A stretch of DNA of 64,000 nucleotides from Adineta vaga (taxonomy: Eukaryota > Rotifera): positions 16,210,842 through 16,274,841 of the forward strand of contig CP075495.1 of the NCBI GenBank assembly GCA_021613535.1. Reading direction: 5' to 3'. This document shows positions 46,395 to 57,000 of the stretch, piece after piece. A program made the position numbers and the translations under genes. The notes under the pieces were generated by a model, which was not told where the DNA came from, made no database searches, and was given only the letters and a program-made list of their open reading frames with translations. Position 1 is the first letter of the stretch. Every line of letters begins with the position of its first letter.

Positions 46395-49305
46395 TGTAAT
46401 TGACGATGAAGATGTATGTGATGATGAAACAGTTAATGATGAAAATAATGATGAAGAACATTTCCAAGTTCAATCAACGGAAGATAAAAACAATCTTATA
46501 CTTGTTAATACACGCATTGATTATCAATATCGTTCCGACAAGCTCAATAACATATGTTTATATGATTATGTCAGTACGTTTTATAAGAAAAAAATCAATC
46601 AAACAGATTTAAAATATTTATCGAAATCTTCTGCGACAGAAAAACAACAAAATAATCAAAGAGGTCGGCCATCTAATGAGCGGTTTTCTTTTCAAAAAGA
46701 ACATCCTCAAGCAACAACACATATATTGATGAAATATAGTGAACTTCATGTACCCGTTCTTTACGGCCCACAAGTTCCTCGACAAGATCGTGATGATACT
46801 CGGGAACGGTACAATCGAGCACTTCTCACTCTCTTTGTACCATGGCGCAATGCAATCGATCTATGTGACGTCAATCAAACATGGGAAGATGCATTTGAAT
46901 CTCGCAAAAATCTTATTTCTGCTTATTCATGGAAGATTATAGAAAATATTCAACTTTTACATGAATGTAAAAAAGATCGTGATGAACATCTCCTTCAAGT
47001 TATTGCTAAAGCACAAGTCGGTAATGACTCAATTGATCCTGTATTGTTACCATCAAACCAAGATGCTAATGTTGAATACGAAGCAGATGATATCGACGAT
47101 TTAATTCAATTGATAGACAGCGTAGATGAATTAACAGCTGCTGCAATTAATGCCACGAAAAAATCAACAGAAAATGTATATATTCGAGAAACGACTGAAG
47201 CTGTGGAAAAAGTTGGACGGTTCAATCATATGAATCGTAAGTGTTAATTGTTTTATTATTCATATCATTTAGGAAAAAAATATAAATTGTTTTAGAACAT
47301 AATCAACATGTTTCAAACACAGTCACTGATCGACAAATTGTGCCGTTTGTTTCTGCAACATCTAACCTCATTAAACTCAATTCAAAATGGCAAGATCAAT
47401 TGAAGATTGAAAAGGAACGAATTAGACGCAGTTTGATTTTGGGCAAAGATAACAATGATGATGATATATTGAATTTTGATGATGTGACTCACGCCGTTGT
47501 AACGGTAGTCAATCCATATGATAATCAAACTAATTGCGAAAAAAATACATCGATTCCTCCAGCACTTGTAGTTAGAAACAATTACTCAACTCAAAGCAGC
47601 ATCATTGATGAATTTACTTTGAACAAAGAACAAAGAGCTGCATTCTTGATAATAACAAGTCATCTTGATGGTGACAATCGATGTCGCACAGGTACTTTCA
47701 TAAATTAAATCCTTATTTCTTCGACCAAATAATATATTTTAGGTGATAATAATGGTCAACTCATAATGTGTATACCTAGATGTGGTGGAACGGGCAAATC
47801 ACAATTAATTCGTGTTCTCACCAAATATTTCCTTGTCACAAAAAGAATGCAAATGATGCGAAAACTTGCACCTACTGGAATTGCGGCAGCTAAAATTGAT
47901 GGTATGACAATTCATTCATTTTTAGGTGAACAAGGTAATTCAGGAAAGCCACGTACCATTAAACCAGGTGATTTCAAACTTGAAAAAGAATGGAGACCTG
48001 TCGAATATCTCTTAATTGATGAGATGAGTATGGTTGGCTTAACTTTATTGGGAAAACTTAACAGAATTATTTGTTCTGCCAAACATGTCGATCCTCAAGT
48101 TCCATTTGGTGGTGTGAACGTAGTCTTCTTTGGTGATTATTTACAATATCGACCGGTATATGATTCACCATTACACACCGATTTTTCATTACCATCCAAA
48201 AAGAAACAAAACAAGGTACCATCTGAAAAAGAAATTCAACAACGTGTTGCCCGTTCTTTAATTCTTCAAATTAATTGTGTCGTGAAGCTTACACAACAGA
48301 TGCGAACAGAAGATATACGATATCTGCAACTGCTCGATCGACTTCGTCACGGACAATGCAATCATGACGATTATGAATTATTGGAAACACGAGTTGTTGG
48401 ACAATCAACAATAGAATCTCTACATGATTCGCCATGGAACAAAGTAAATCCACTTTTTCATATAAAAGAAATAATTTTTTTCCTGTTCAGGCTCCCATTC
48501 TTGTGTTCCGAAATGAAGTGCGCACTCAATTAAACAACAAGGCAGCAATTCACAATGCGACACAAATATGGCATCCACCAATAGTATGTGTTGCTTAAGA
48601 TACGTGCAAAGGCAAACCAATAGAAGATCCAATATTACTTAAAAAATTATTTAGAATTATCTGATAGCAAGACAGAACATTTACCTGGTCTTTTGCCTTT
48701 TGTACCAGGAATGCCTGTTATTTTAACACAAAATATTGCTACTGAACTCGGTCTTATCAATGGTATTAATGGAATCTTTCGACAATTAGTATATCACGAA
48801 GAATCAGTATCAACAGGAAATTTATCACAAATGTTCCCGAACAACACACGATATATTCGTCGACCGATCTATGCTTTAATCGAAATTATTAAATCAAAGA
48901 TCGAATGCAAACTTGAAGATCTTGAACCAAAACTTATTCCAATTCTGTTAGTAGATCAAACATTTCGTGTCGATGTTGCCGATATTCTTCCGAAAGACAA
49001 TTTTATCAATTAAACGATCTGCATTACCACTTGTACCTGCTTATTGTATTACAACACATAAAAGGCAAGGTCAAACATTGAACAAAGTCGTTGTTGATTT
49101 AAAATTGCCAAATGAAACTGATGATATTGCAGCAGTTTATGTGCCACTATCTCGTATGAAACGTTTAGCCGATCTAGCCATTCTACGGCCATTCGATTAC
49201 AAAGTTTTACTGATGAAACCAAATAAATCTCAAGTTACTGAAATAGGAAGACTTGATAAACTATATATGAACACACGATTACGTTTCTCGGAATTGTTTC
49301 AATAG
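46395..49305 (+). pseudogene. Helitron-like ORF, PIF1-family helicase part
   Basis: Exons about 46395-47236, 47296-47690, 47743-48442 and 48491 onward. Helicase motifs: IPRCGGTGKSQLI (Walker A), LAPTGIAAAKIDGMTIHSF (Ia), YLLIDEMSMVG (Walker B, DE), FFGDYLQYRPV (III), TQQMRTED (IV), LPFVPGMPVILTQN and AYCITTHKRQGQTLNKVVVD (V/VI). Lesions: an in-frame TAA at 48596-48598 (IVCVA*DTCKGKP), a one-base shift near 48648 and another near 49000. The helicase unwinds DNA during rolling-circle transposition. This copy cannot be translated whole. Confidence 0.85.
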
Positions 49306-49312
49306 GTTTTAT

Positions 49313-50187
49313 ATATAACAACACAATTCTTATTATTTCTAAATTATATAGTTTTACTAGGAACAATGTACATTTCTCGTATGTGTTCTCATATTTTATA
49401 AAATCATGGAATTTCTAAACTTAAATACTCTTTAAATTAGATTTTGTTTCTCTTGTATTGATTATGTTGTGAATGATTTGGTAGATTATGTGTTTTTTAT
49501 GTTCGTTCTTATTTGTTTCAATTTAATGTAAAATAAATTTCTGCTATGTAGTTGGTTATGAAAGTTCTCGAATAAATCTTTTCAGTTGTTATATAAATTC
49601 GAATATTATTTATTTGAATTTGCTGCAAAACAACTTACAGGATGATAAGCTAACAAAACAGAGTTCGAACGAGTATATAATAAAAAATACAATTCAAATT
49701 ATTACGAATGATTTAAGCAACAGAAAACATTATTCAATACGTGTTATTCAGTCGAGGGCTAAGCGAGTCTGTCTCGACGAGCGTTATTTATTATCACTTG
49801 ATGTCGTCTAATAGAAAGAGAAATTTTGAATTATTGTAGTAGAAAGGCAGGAAAAAAATCAACTAACCGAATTATATTCCATGAAATCATTGTAGTTTTG
49901 ATAGGTTAAATGTTGATTGTAATTGTTTACTAATGAACAAAATGTAATTGATTTCCAAGTTATACATATGAATAACCATATAAGTATAAGAATTACTAGG
50001 AGTACAGCGAAGATTTTTAAGTGTTTGACTAACTCGTGAGCATATCACTGTGGATACATTATATAATTAGATTCCTTCATGTCGTGGATAAATGAAATAT
50101 CTATTAAATATTTTAAACTCTTTCATCCTATGTTCAAACACACCCTCATCCACACCCTCACCCACACCTCAAGATGGTTTTCGTAAT
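49313..50187. other. intergenic spacer with repeat remnants
   Basis: AT-rich. It contains the CTCGACTG-type repeat end (49741-49790) and a CACCCTCACCCACACC run (about 50135-50172), both shared with the repeats in intron 2 of the repeat-ectodomain gene. No gene seen. Confidence 0.45.
49741..49790 (-). repeat. dispersed repeat end (CTCGACTG family)
   Basis: The minus strand reads AACGCTCGTCGAGACAGACT then CGCTTAGCCCTCGACTG, closely similar to 22067-22107 on the plus strand. It can fold into a small hairpin (GTCGAG...CTCGAC). Confidence 0.5.
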
Positions 50188-51657
50188 TCAATTAAGAGAG
50201 AACAAAGTATTATGGTGAATGAGAATCGTGATCCAATCTAGTTGCGTGCTTATTCGTTTAAATGTTTTCCCACTAATTCGTACAAGCTCCTTGACAAAAA
50301 GATCGAAATCATTCATAACAGCGCGATGATTAATAATGCAGCAACGTATATGCAAGCAATCGTTGAGCATCGTAGTCGATGGAACAGCAACTCCCGATTG
50401 TTGCATCTCGTTTACAATTTTTTCATTTAAAATGTTAATTTCTTCATTATTCACCATATTCGCTGGACGAAGACGAAAACAAACGATATTAAGAGAAACA
50501 GGCCTATTAATTTCTATCCAAGAATAACAACTCAGTAATGATACAAGATACTGGATTTGTTCACAGTTTTCATGGATCTTTTGTCCTAAGCGTTGAATTC
50601 CATGTTCTTTTAAAGTGAACCAGACACTTAACGCACGAAAACCTCGGCTTAATTCAGGTCCCATGCTAAAAAAGAATTGTTGATCGTCGGCAGTGTCATG
50701 CGTATTCATATAATCTTCGTGAAAGGAAAATGTTGCATGTTGTTCCATTTTATTACGTGTTAACAAGCATGCAGCATCAAAAGGAACGTGTAACCATTTA
50801 TGAAAGTCGAAAGCCAATGAATCAGCAGATTCGATGCCGTGGAAACGTGGCTTCAGTTTCTCATCTAAAACTGCCAATGCACCAAAAGCTCCATCAACAT
50901 GAAACCACAGTTCATATTTCGAGGCAAAAGTCTTTAGAGCGAATAAATCATCAACGGCACCTGTATTTACAGTTCCGGCATTACCTATTATACAAAATGG
51001 CACATAACCATTTTGAAGATCTTCAGCTAAGGTCTTCTCCAATTGATCCATATCAATACAATAGTTAGTATCAACAGGAATCATTCGCAGTGCATTGCTA
51101 CCTAAGCCAAGAAGTTCGAAGGCCTTAACGCTCGAAAAATGAGTTTCTTTTGATGCATATCCAACAATTTTCGGACCCCCAATTATGCCTTCAAGTCGAA
51201 CGTTATGATTTTTCCCTAGCACTCGATTACGTGCAATACATAAAGCAATGACCGTGGCCATCGATGTTCCACTAACGAGCAGGCCACCGGAGGTCTGGGG
51301 AAATCCAAATATTTGACGGCACCACTTAAGTACTTGACTCTCAACCAGTGTGGATGATTGGGCACCGCCTATAGCGTTCGAATTCATCGTTGCCGACATT
51401 AACTGTGCTATACTAGCTCCAATATTACCATTACCTGCGGCCCATCCCCAAAATCTTGGATGAACATTCCCGGTGAAATACGGAAAAACAAGGTCGGTGA
51501 AATCCTTGCACACTTTCTCAAAACCTTGTGGAATTTCAGGTAAGGGTTCGTTTAATAAGTCACACACGTTTTTTGGCATTTCAACAATATTGTAGATTGG
51601 TGCTTCTCGTATTCCTTGAATGAAGGAGATCGATTGATCTAGCATAGTGTGTGCCAA
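50188..51657 (-). CDS. PLP-dependent group II decarboxylase (aromatic-L-amino-acid/glutamate decarboxylase superfamily), intronless
   Basis: A 489-aa intronless frame. Signatures: NVHPRFWGW (65-72), ETHFSS with the PLP-stacking His173, WFHVDGAFGA with Asp255, and DFHKWLHVPFDAACLL with Lys287, the PLP Schiff-base lysine. It would decarboxylate an amino acid in the cytosol; substrate cannot be told from these motifs. The HPRFWGW..GNGN variant resembles bacterial members more than animal DOPA decarboxylase. Conserved family sequence continues in frame upstream of this ATG (IDPENWSAYRALA) up to about 51700, where Helitron helicase sequence begins. The true start has probably been cut off or lies in a lost exon. 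The C-terminal 20 residues also look atypical. Lack of introns suggests horizontal transfer. Confidence 0.85.
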   Translation of the reverse strand: MAHTMLDQSISFIQGIREAPIYNIVEMPKNVCDLLNEPLPEIPQGFEKVCKDFTDLVFPYFTGNVHPRFWGWAAGNGNIGASIAQLMSATMNSNAIGGAQSSTLVESQVLKWCRQIFGFPQTSGGLLVSGTSMATVIALCIARNRVLGKNHNVRLEGIIGGPKIVGYASKETHFSSVKAFELLGLGSNALRMIPVDTNYCIDMDQLEKTLAEDLQNGYVPFCIIGNAGTVNTGAVDDLFALKTFASKYELWFHVDGAFGALAVLDEKLKPRFHGIESADSLAFDFHKWLHVPFDAACLLTRNKMEQHATFSFHEDYMNTHDTADDQQFFFSMGPELSRGFRALSVWFTLKEHGIQRLGQKIHENCEQIQYLVSLLSCYSWIEINRPVSLNIVCFRLRPANMVNNEEINILNEKIVNEMQQSGVAVPSTTMLNDCLHIRCCIINHRAVMNDFDLFVKELVRISGKTFKRISTQLDWITILIHHNTLFSLN

Positions 51658-51705
51658 TGCACGGTACGCAGACCAATTTTCTGGATCTATTTTAGTAGAG
51701 AAAGG

Positions 51706-51765
51706 TTTGATAAACTATATATGAACCGACGATTACGTTTTGAATATTTAATAGGGTTTACATAT
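51706..51765 (+). pseudogene. second copy of Helitron helicase 3' end
   Basis: TTGATAAACTATATATGAAC here is identical to 49253-49272 at the end of the helicase above. The following CGATTACGTTT and AATAGG also match. The encoded peptide DKLYMNRRLRF parallels DKLYMNTRLRF. It abuts the 5' end of the decarboxylase, which is thus flanked by Helitron 3' sequence on both sides. Confidence 0.75.
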
Positions 51766-51769
51766 GAGT

Positions 51770-52628
51770 GGTTGGTCGTTTATCCATTAGGCGGAAAATT
51801 ATAAGCTGAAGCTGTTTGCAGAAAAGAAGACATGCGTTGATACAATGTGACAGTGATTACGCAATCCTTAAATAGTTACTTTCACGAAAGCCGAGTAAAG
51901 AGCTTTTAACATGCCACTCCGTTCCATTCAACCTGCTTAGACTTGTAAGGAAGGAAGCTAGATGTAACGAATTATAAAGATTGATGTGATGAACCAGACA
52001 TCATAATGTGTATCTAACTCTTTGGTCTTGTACAACATTGATGATAATTGTACTAGTTCATCTCTTTATACGTTACTGACAAATGGAGAGACATGTTATG
52101 CCTTTATTTCCATTCAGGCTTGATGTTTATTCGGCTATGTACTACATCCAAGTGCAACATTTGCACATTCAACACGAGTTTATATAGTAGAGAGAAAGAA
52201 ACAGAGAGAACAAGGAAGAATACAATTAGTTAATGGAAAAATAGAAAAGAGATAGAAGCACGACATTCAATGAGATTGAACTTACATAATACGTCAATTC
52301 ACATCTCAATATGTATAGTTCTATCAGTGAACTTGTCATCTTTCATCTGTTAATGATTTCTAATCTTAAAACGAGTATCCTTCTCTTATGTAATCCATTT
52401 CTAATATAGTGCTACTCAAAATGTCAAAGCACATTATAACGCATGAATAATTCTTTAGCTATCTCAATTTGACCTAAGGCCAAGTATTGATTGGGACACG
52501 TAAATGTATGAATAGGAAAAGATGACTAACCCATCTCTTCTATAAGTGGAAACGTCATATGGTGAATGCCTAACATATGGTCTGTTGGCACACTAGACTA
52601 GTCAAAAAAGAACATAGGGACACGTGAT
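51770..52628. other. intergenic, no gene seen
   Basis: Ordinary AT-rich sequence with only short frames. The last 8 bp are the left target duplication of the following MITE. Confidence 0.45.
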
Positions 52629-52916
52629 TAGGGGTGGCACTTTAACTTTGCTTTGAAAAAGTGCTTAAAGTTTAAAGTTTTTACTTTGACTTTAAATTCA
52701 AAGTTAAAGTATTTTACTTTAAAACTTTAATAAAGTTTAAAGTTACGTTAACTTTAATTAAAGGAATTTCACAGTTGAAAATTATTATCCAAAACTATAT
52801 AAAATTAAACAGGGCGAGCTAAAAATATTTTCTATTTTTTACTATACTTTAATTAAAGTTAAAGTTTTAAAGTAAAATACTTTAACTTTGAATTTAAAGT
52901 TAAAGTGCCACCCCTA
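52629..52916. mobile_element. 288-bp hAT-type MITE with perfect 8-bp target duplication
   Basis: Ends are TAGGGGTGGCACTTTAACTTT and its inverse. The interior is dominated by AAAGTTTAAAGTT-type words that let almost the whole element fold back. Flanks are cacgtgat at 52621-52628 and 52917-52924, an exact 8-bp duplication. Confidence 0.93.
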
Positions 52917-52924
52917 CACGTGAT

Positions 52925-54000
52925 ATGGCTTGGCCTGCATTTTTCTGAGAAAAAACGGGAGAATATTTTTAGTAGATATATAGATATAATTCATAATACT
53001 CATCAAGTATTTTTCTCATTTAGTGACGCCAGCTTCGATCATGCCCTTTAGTGGTTTTATTTAGGCAGTTGAAAATATAAACTCTTGTGCAGATGGGCAT
53101 ATCGATTTTCATATCGTATGGTCTTTTTGTGATAATGCTCTTCTATTCAGTTCTTCTATATGATCCTTCGACACTATTCTTGTAGAGTATCCTTTTCGAT
53201 TTCTACTATCCTTCGTCTAGTTAATTCTTTGTTTCATACTTGATTATTCTTGTTCTTGTATATCGTTCAACCTTGTCCTTCCACAATCCTTACATGCTCG
53301 CTCTATTCCATGTCACAATCTCATTCAATTGTGCACACGGCCGAGTAGATTCACGTATAAAGGACGACGCTATAAGATGAGCTAATTATTCTGTGAGACT
53401 TTCTGCTGAAAACGCTTTACCATTCGATGTAACTGTGCTAAGGCAGGCACGCATACAAAGATTCTAAAAAATCCCGCGAAAGTCAGACCTGTCGATTAGG
53501 AAATATGTTAAAGAACAGTTCATTATGCTCTACTGTCCACGAATGTATTACATTATTCTGGAAAAATCAGCAGAATTATCAACTGTTGCAAGGAAAAATA
53601 TGTTCCATGAACCCATGAGGGGTTTATTATCCTACTCACAAGGATACATTATTCTGGATTTTCATTAGAGCAGTTTATTATTTTATGCATAAGGGCAGAT
53701 TACTCTATCGTAGGGGCGAAAGGATCGATCGATGTTCACTAAATGGTAGATTACTGAACGATTTCAGCGAAGGAAGGATCATTTTCGGTTTAAAAAGGTT
53801 TTATCTACATTACAGTAACGTGGGTGGCCCATATAGCAAACAATGATTAGCTAGACAGTGTATTTTGATATATAGGATGTACTCAGGCTTGATTCTATAA
53901 TAGCATGTGTCTTATCGTGATTGGTCTTGCTGACCTTCTTAATTACTAGAAAGGATGCTGTGAAATTTCTGGCAAAACTTACAGTAAAACACTAATATGC
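52925..54000. other. noncoding region, no gene seen
   Basis: Only short frames. Phrases such as attattctgga and aaagtcagacc recur here and at about 55035-55075, hinting at old duplications, but no element ends were found. Confidence 0.4.
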
Positions 54001-57000
54001 ATTATAGCAAGCTCTAAAGTTCACAAGAAAATTCTGATTTCATATTGGGTACGAAGATTATGTTAAAGGGAATGAATCTCGTTAAACCATGGATATACGA
54101 ATAACATTATTTGAGCATCAGAATTCTGTGGGGAACGGACGGATACTATTCATTTATAGAACACAATTTTCAGCCAACCGACATTGATTGTACCATTGCG
54201 AACCTTATAAGTAACTTAATATTTAGCTAGAAAAACAAGTATTTAGCAAAACTACTGCCTAGCGATGAAAGCTCTGCAAGGTTCCATTTGGGTGATGATG
54301 TAAATATCTTCACTGTCTAGTATTTCTTTGAATGGAATGCAACTAAGTGCTATCGTGTTTGTTAACATTTCAATCGGTCAATAGAAATTCCAGACCCGTG
54401 CAACGGTTAAAACAACTCTCACGTATAAGGAGCTATAGTCAACTTTGAATAAGGTTCTTTTTCTTTAATGCTTCTAAACTCTTTCGTAAGCATAATATTC
54501 TATGAATCTTTTTGTGATTTTAGTCATAAACAGTCTTGCAAGGGTTCGATGCACAAAACGAGGATGACTGTTCATCACCGATTGTAGAGCTTTTCATGCT
54601 GCACCTTATAATAAACCTTGCTTTTAACATAAACGATGTAAATTTCAACTATTTTATTGAAAAAACTATCGCTAGCGATGAAAGTTGAGTACATTATATA
54701 TGTAAAATAATCTTCGTTCAGTATCGCTTTTTTTTTTTCTAGAATTTGTCCTTGGAGTATAAGTAGAACTAAGTGTTTTACTGTAAGTCTTGTAGAGAAT
54801 TTTTCACTTAAGCATCTTTCTCTACCGAAGGGTAAAAGAATTTTCCCAGCTCCGTCCTACATAGGACAAACAGATTAGGAGCCATATACGTTCAAAATTC
54901 TTCACAGAGACTCTCATTCTTTATGGGCCGTACCAATGTATAATATCAGATATATTAACTTTCTTGTGATTTAGTTTTCTTCATTTAAACAGTCCTTACT
55001 ATTCCGATGCACAGCTCACGGCAAATGAATTTAGAAAGTCAGACCTTAAGTTCACCGCAAAGTCAGACCTTGGCCCGGATACTTGTCGTAGAAGAGACCG
55101 AGGTTTACTTTATTTCAACAGCCGTTTTTTGCCGTTTTGAAAAACCTAATGGAATATTTGACTTGCGCGATTTTTAGATTTCGCTTTTTTTTCTAAATTT
55201 TTCCTTGGATATAAAGAGAGAATTAATTAATCACAAGAAATTCTATTTCCTTTATTTTTATAATCTTTCTACCAGGCCATTATTTTCCCAGCATCAACTT
55301 GGGGAATTAAGTTTTATTGTCAATTTATCAACATTATAGAACACAATTTCATAAATCGACATTGAATTTTGAATTAGTGGCAGATTAAGTAAATTTAATG
55401 AAAGATCAGGCGGTCTATTTCGGGAACCTAGGATGAGTGTATGACTTTGGGTATGACTGATCACGCCTTGAATGGTTGATCAAGTTTTTCATTCATCGTC
55501 AACAGATTTCGGACCCTCCGCAACGGTTAAATAACTCTCACGTAAAGGTTATCAACTTCTTGAGGAAAGGTTTTCTTTTAATGCTTCTAAAACTTTCGTA
55601 AGATAATGAGTACTATGAATCTTTTTTTGCGTTTCGTCATAAAGTCTTGCAAGGGTTCTTGACTGTCGTGGTTCCTTTTTAGTGTTTTACAATCCAGGAC
55701 TGAGCCAGTCATTTAATCGATTTATTTAAAGAATCCTTTAAAACTTCTCACACGTAAAATGTTCAAAGGTACTGGTAGTGGCATTGAATGTAGACTAGGT
55801 TAAGGAACAAAATAATATATAACAATGACTCGAATTTCGAGTTAAAATGATATGGTTTTGCTTATGAAATTAATAAAATTTATTGTTATATATTATTTTG
55901 TTACTTACGAGGGTAGAAACCAAGGTGTTCAAGTCGCTTAGGTCTCATTTTTCGAACATAAATAGAATTCAATGAGGTATGAAAAACCAAAAGAGGATTC
56001 ATCCTTTCGTACCGTCCTTTCAAAGTTATAGAATTTGTCTGAGAGTATTCAACTGTGCCAATAGTAAAACACGAGGAAACGATTCAATGAACTTCGAAAA
56101 ATGTGATGCTAAAGATGAATTAGCAGATTTTCTTATGGCATAAATCTGAATTTTAATAGTGGAAACGATGCAAACAACAGAGCTGCTTAAATGACTATCT
56201 ATGAACTCGATTTGATACGATTATAGCACGAAATTCTCGTGAAAACGGCTTCATATACTCTTTTATGAATCCTTAATACAGTTGATGAATCTTTTGCATC
56301 TTTCCATCTACCTTTTTTTTATAATTCTTCTTTCAGTTAAGGGTTTATGAAAGTGCAACGTAGAAAGAAACTAGTGTCAATTTATCAACATTATAAACCC
56401 TTTCATAAACTTTTTTTTATTGGTATATGAAAATCAGAAATCGTTTAATGGATGTCTTAGAACGAGTAGAAGAAAAGGATTTAAGCAAAGTTGACAAACA
56501 GTAAAAAAGGGTTTGTGATTCGTTGTACTTTCATAAACGCTTTAAGAGTGTATTGTTCTACGATTCCTTTTGCAGTGTATGCTGTAGATTAGTTTTAATA
56601 GCATCAACACCGCTATACTATTAAGAACATAACAAGATTTACGGTTGTGCGATATATTGGATTTATTTAGAACGGCAGATTCATTCGGATTGATCTGTGG
56701 ATAGTATATAATATCTTCAGCGTCATTCTCTTTCCTACACTCACCCACTTCTATAACCTCATTATCATGGCCACCATTTTGTTGAGAACAACGAAAATTC
56801 AATACGAATTTCAGATGAGACACAGTGTCCTCATTTTACAGGATATAACAAAACCATTACATCGTTCTTTGCAACTTAGAAGTATAAACGATGAAGAGTT
56901 TTTACATCGTTAATGCTTTTATCAGAACAGTCCCTCCATCAATCAAGAAGGATATCAGATACTCAACTTTCAGGCCTCTTTGTTAAATTATCTTGAATGG

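Larger units (their letters stand above)
43280..49312 (+). mobile_element. decayed Helitron-like element with OTU protease and PIF1 helicase
   Basis: A string of plus-strand exons forms one Helitron-type gene: OTU domain, charged coiled coil, a C..C segment, Pro-rich linker, a post-Rep helper domain and a PIF1-type helicase. The HUH Rep block expected between the C..C segment and the post-Rep domain is not visible. At least one nonsense codon and three frameshifts are present. Typical Helitron termini (5' TC, 3' hairpin plus CTRR) were not identified with confidence, so outer limits are those of the coding part. Confidence 0.7.

Noticed and set aside
50242-51068. Plus-strand frames opposite the decarboxylase
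   Set aside because: Antisense shadows of a well-conserved enzyme.
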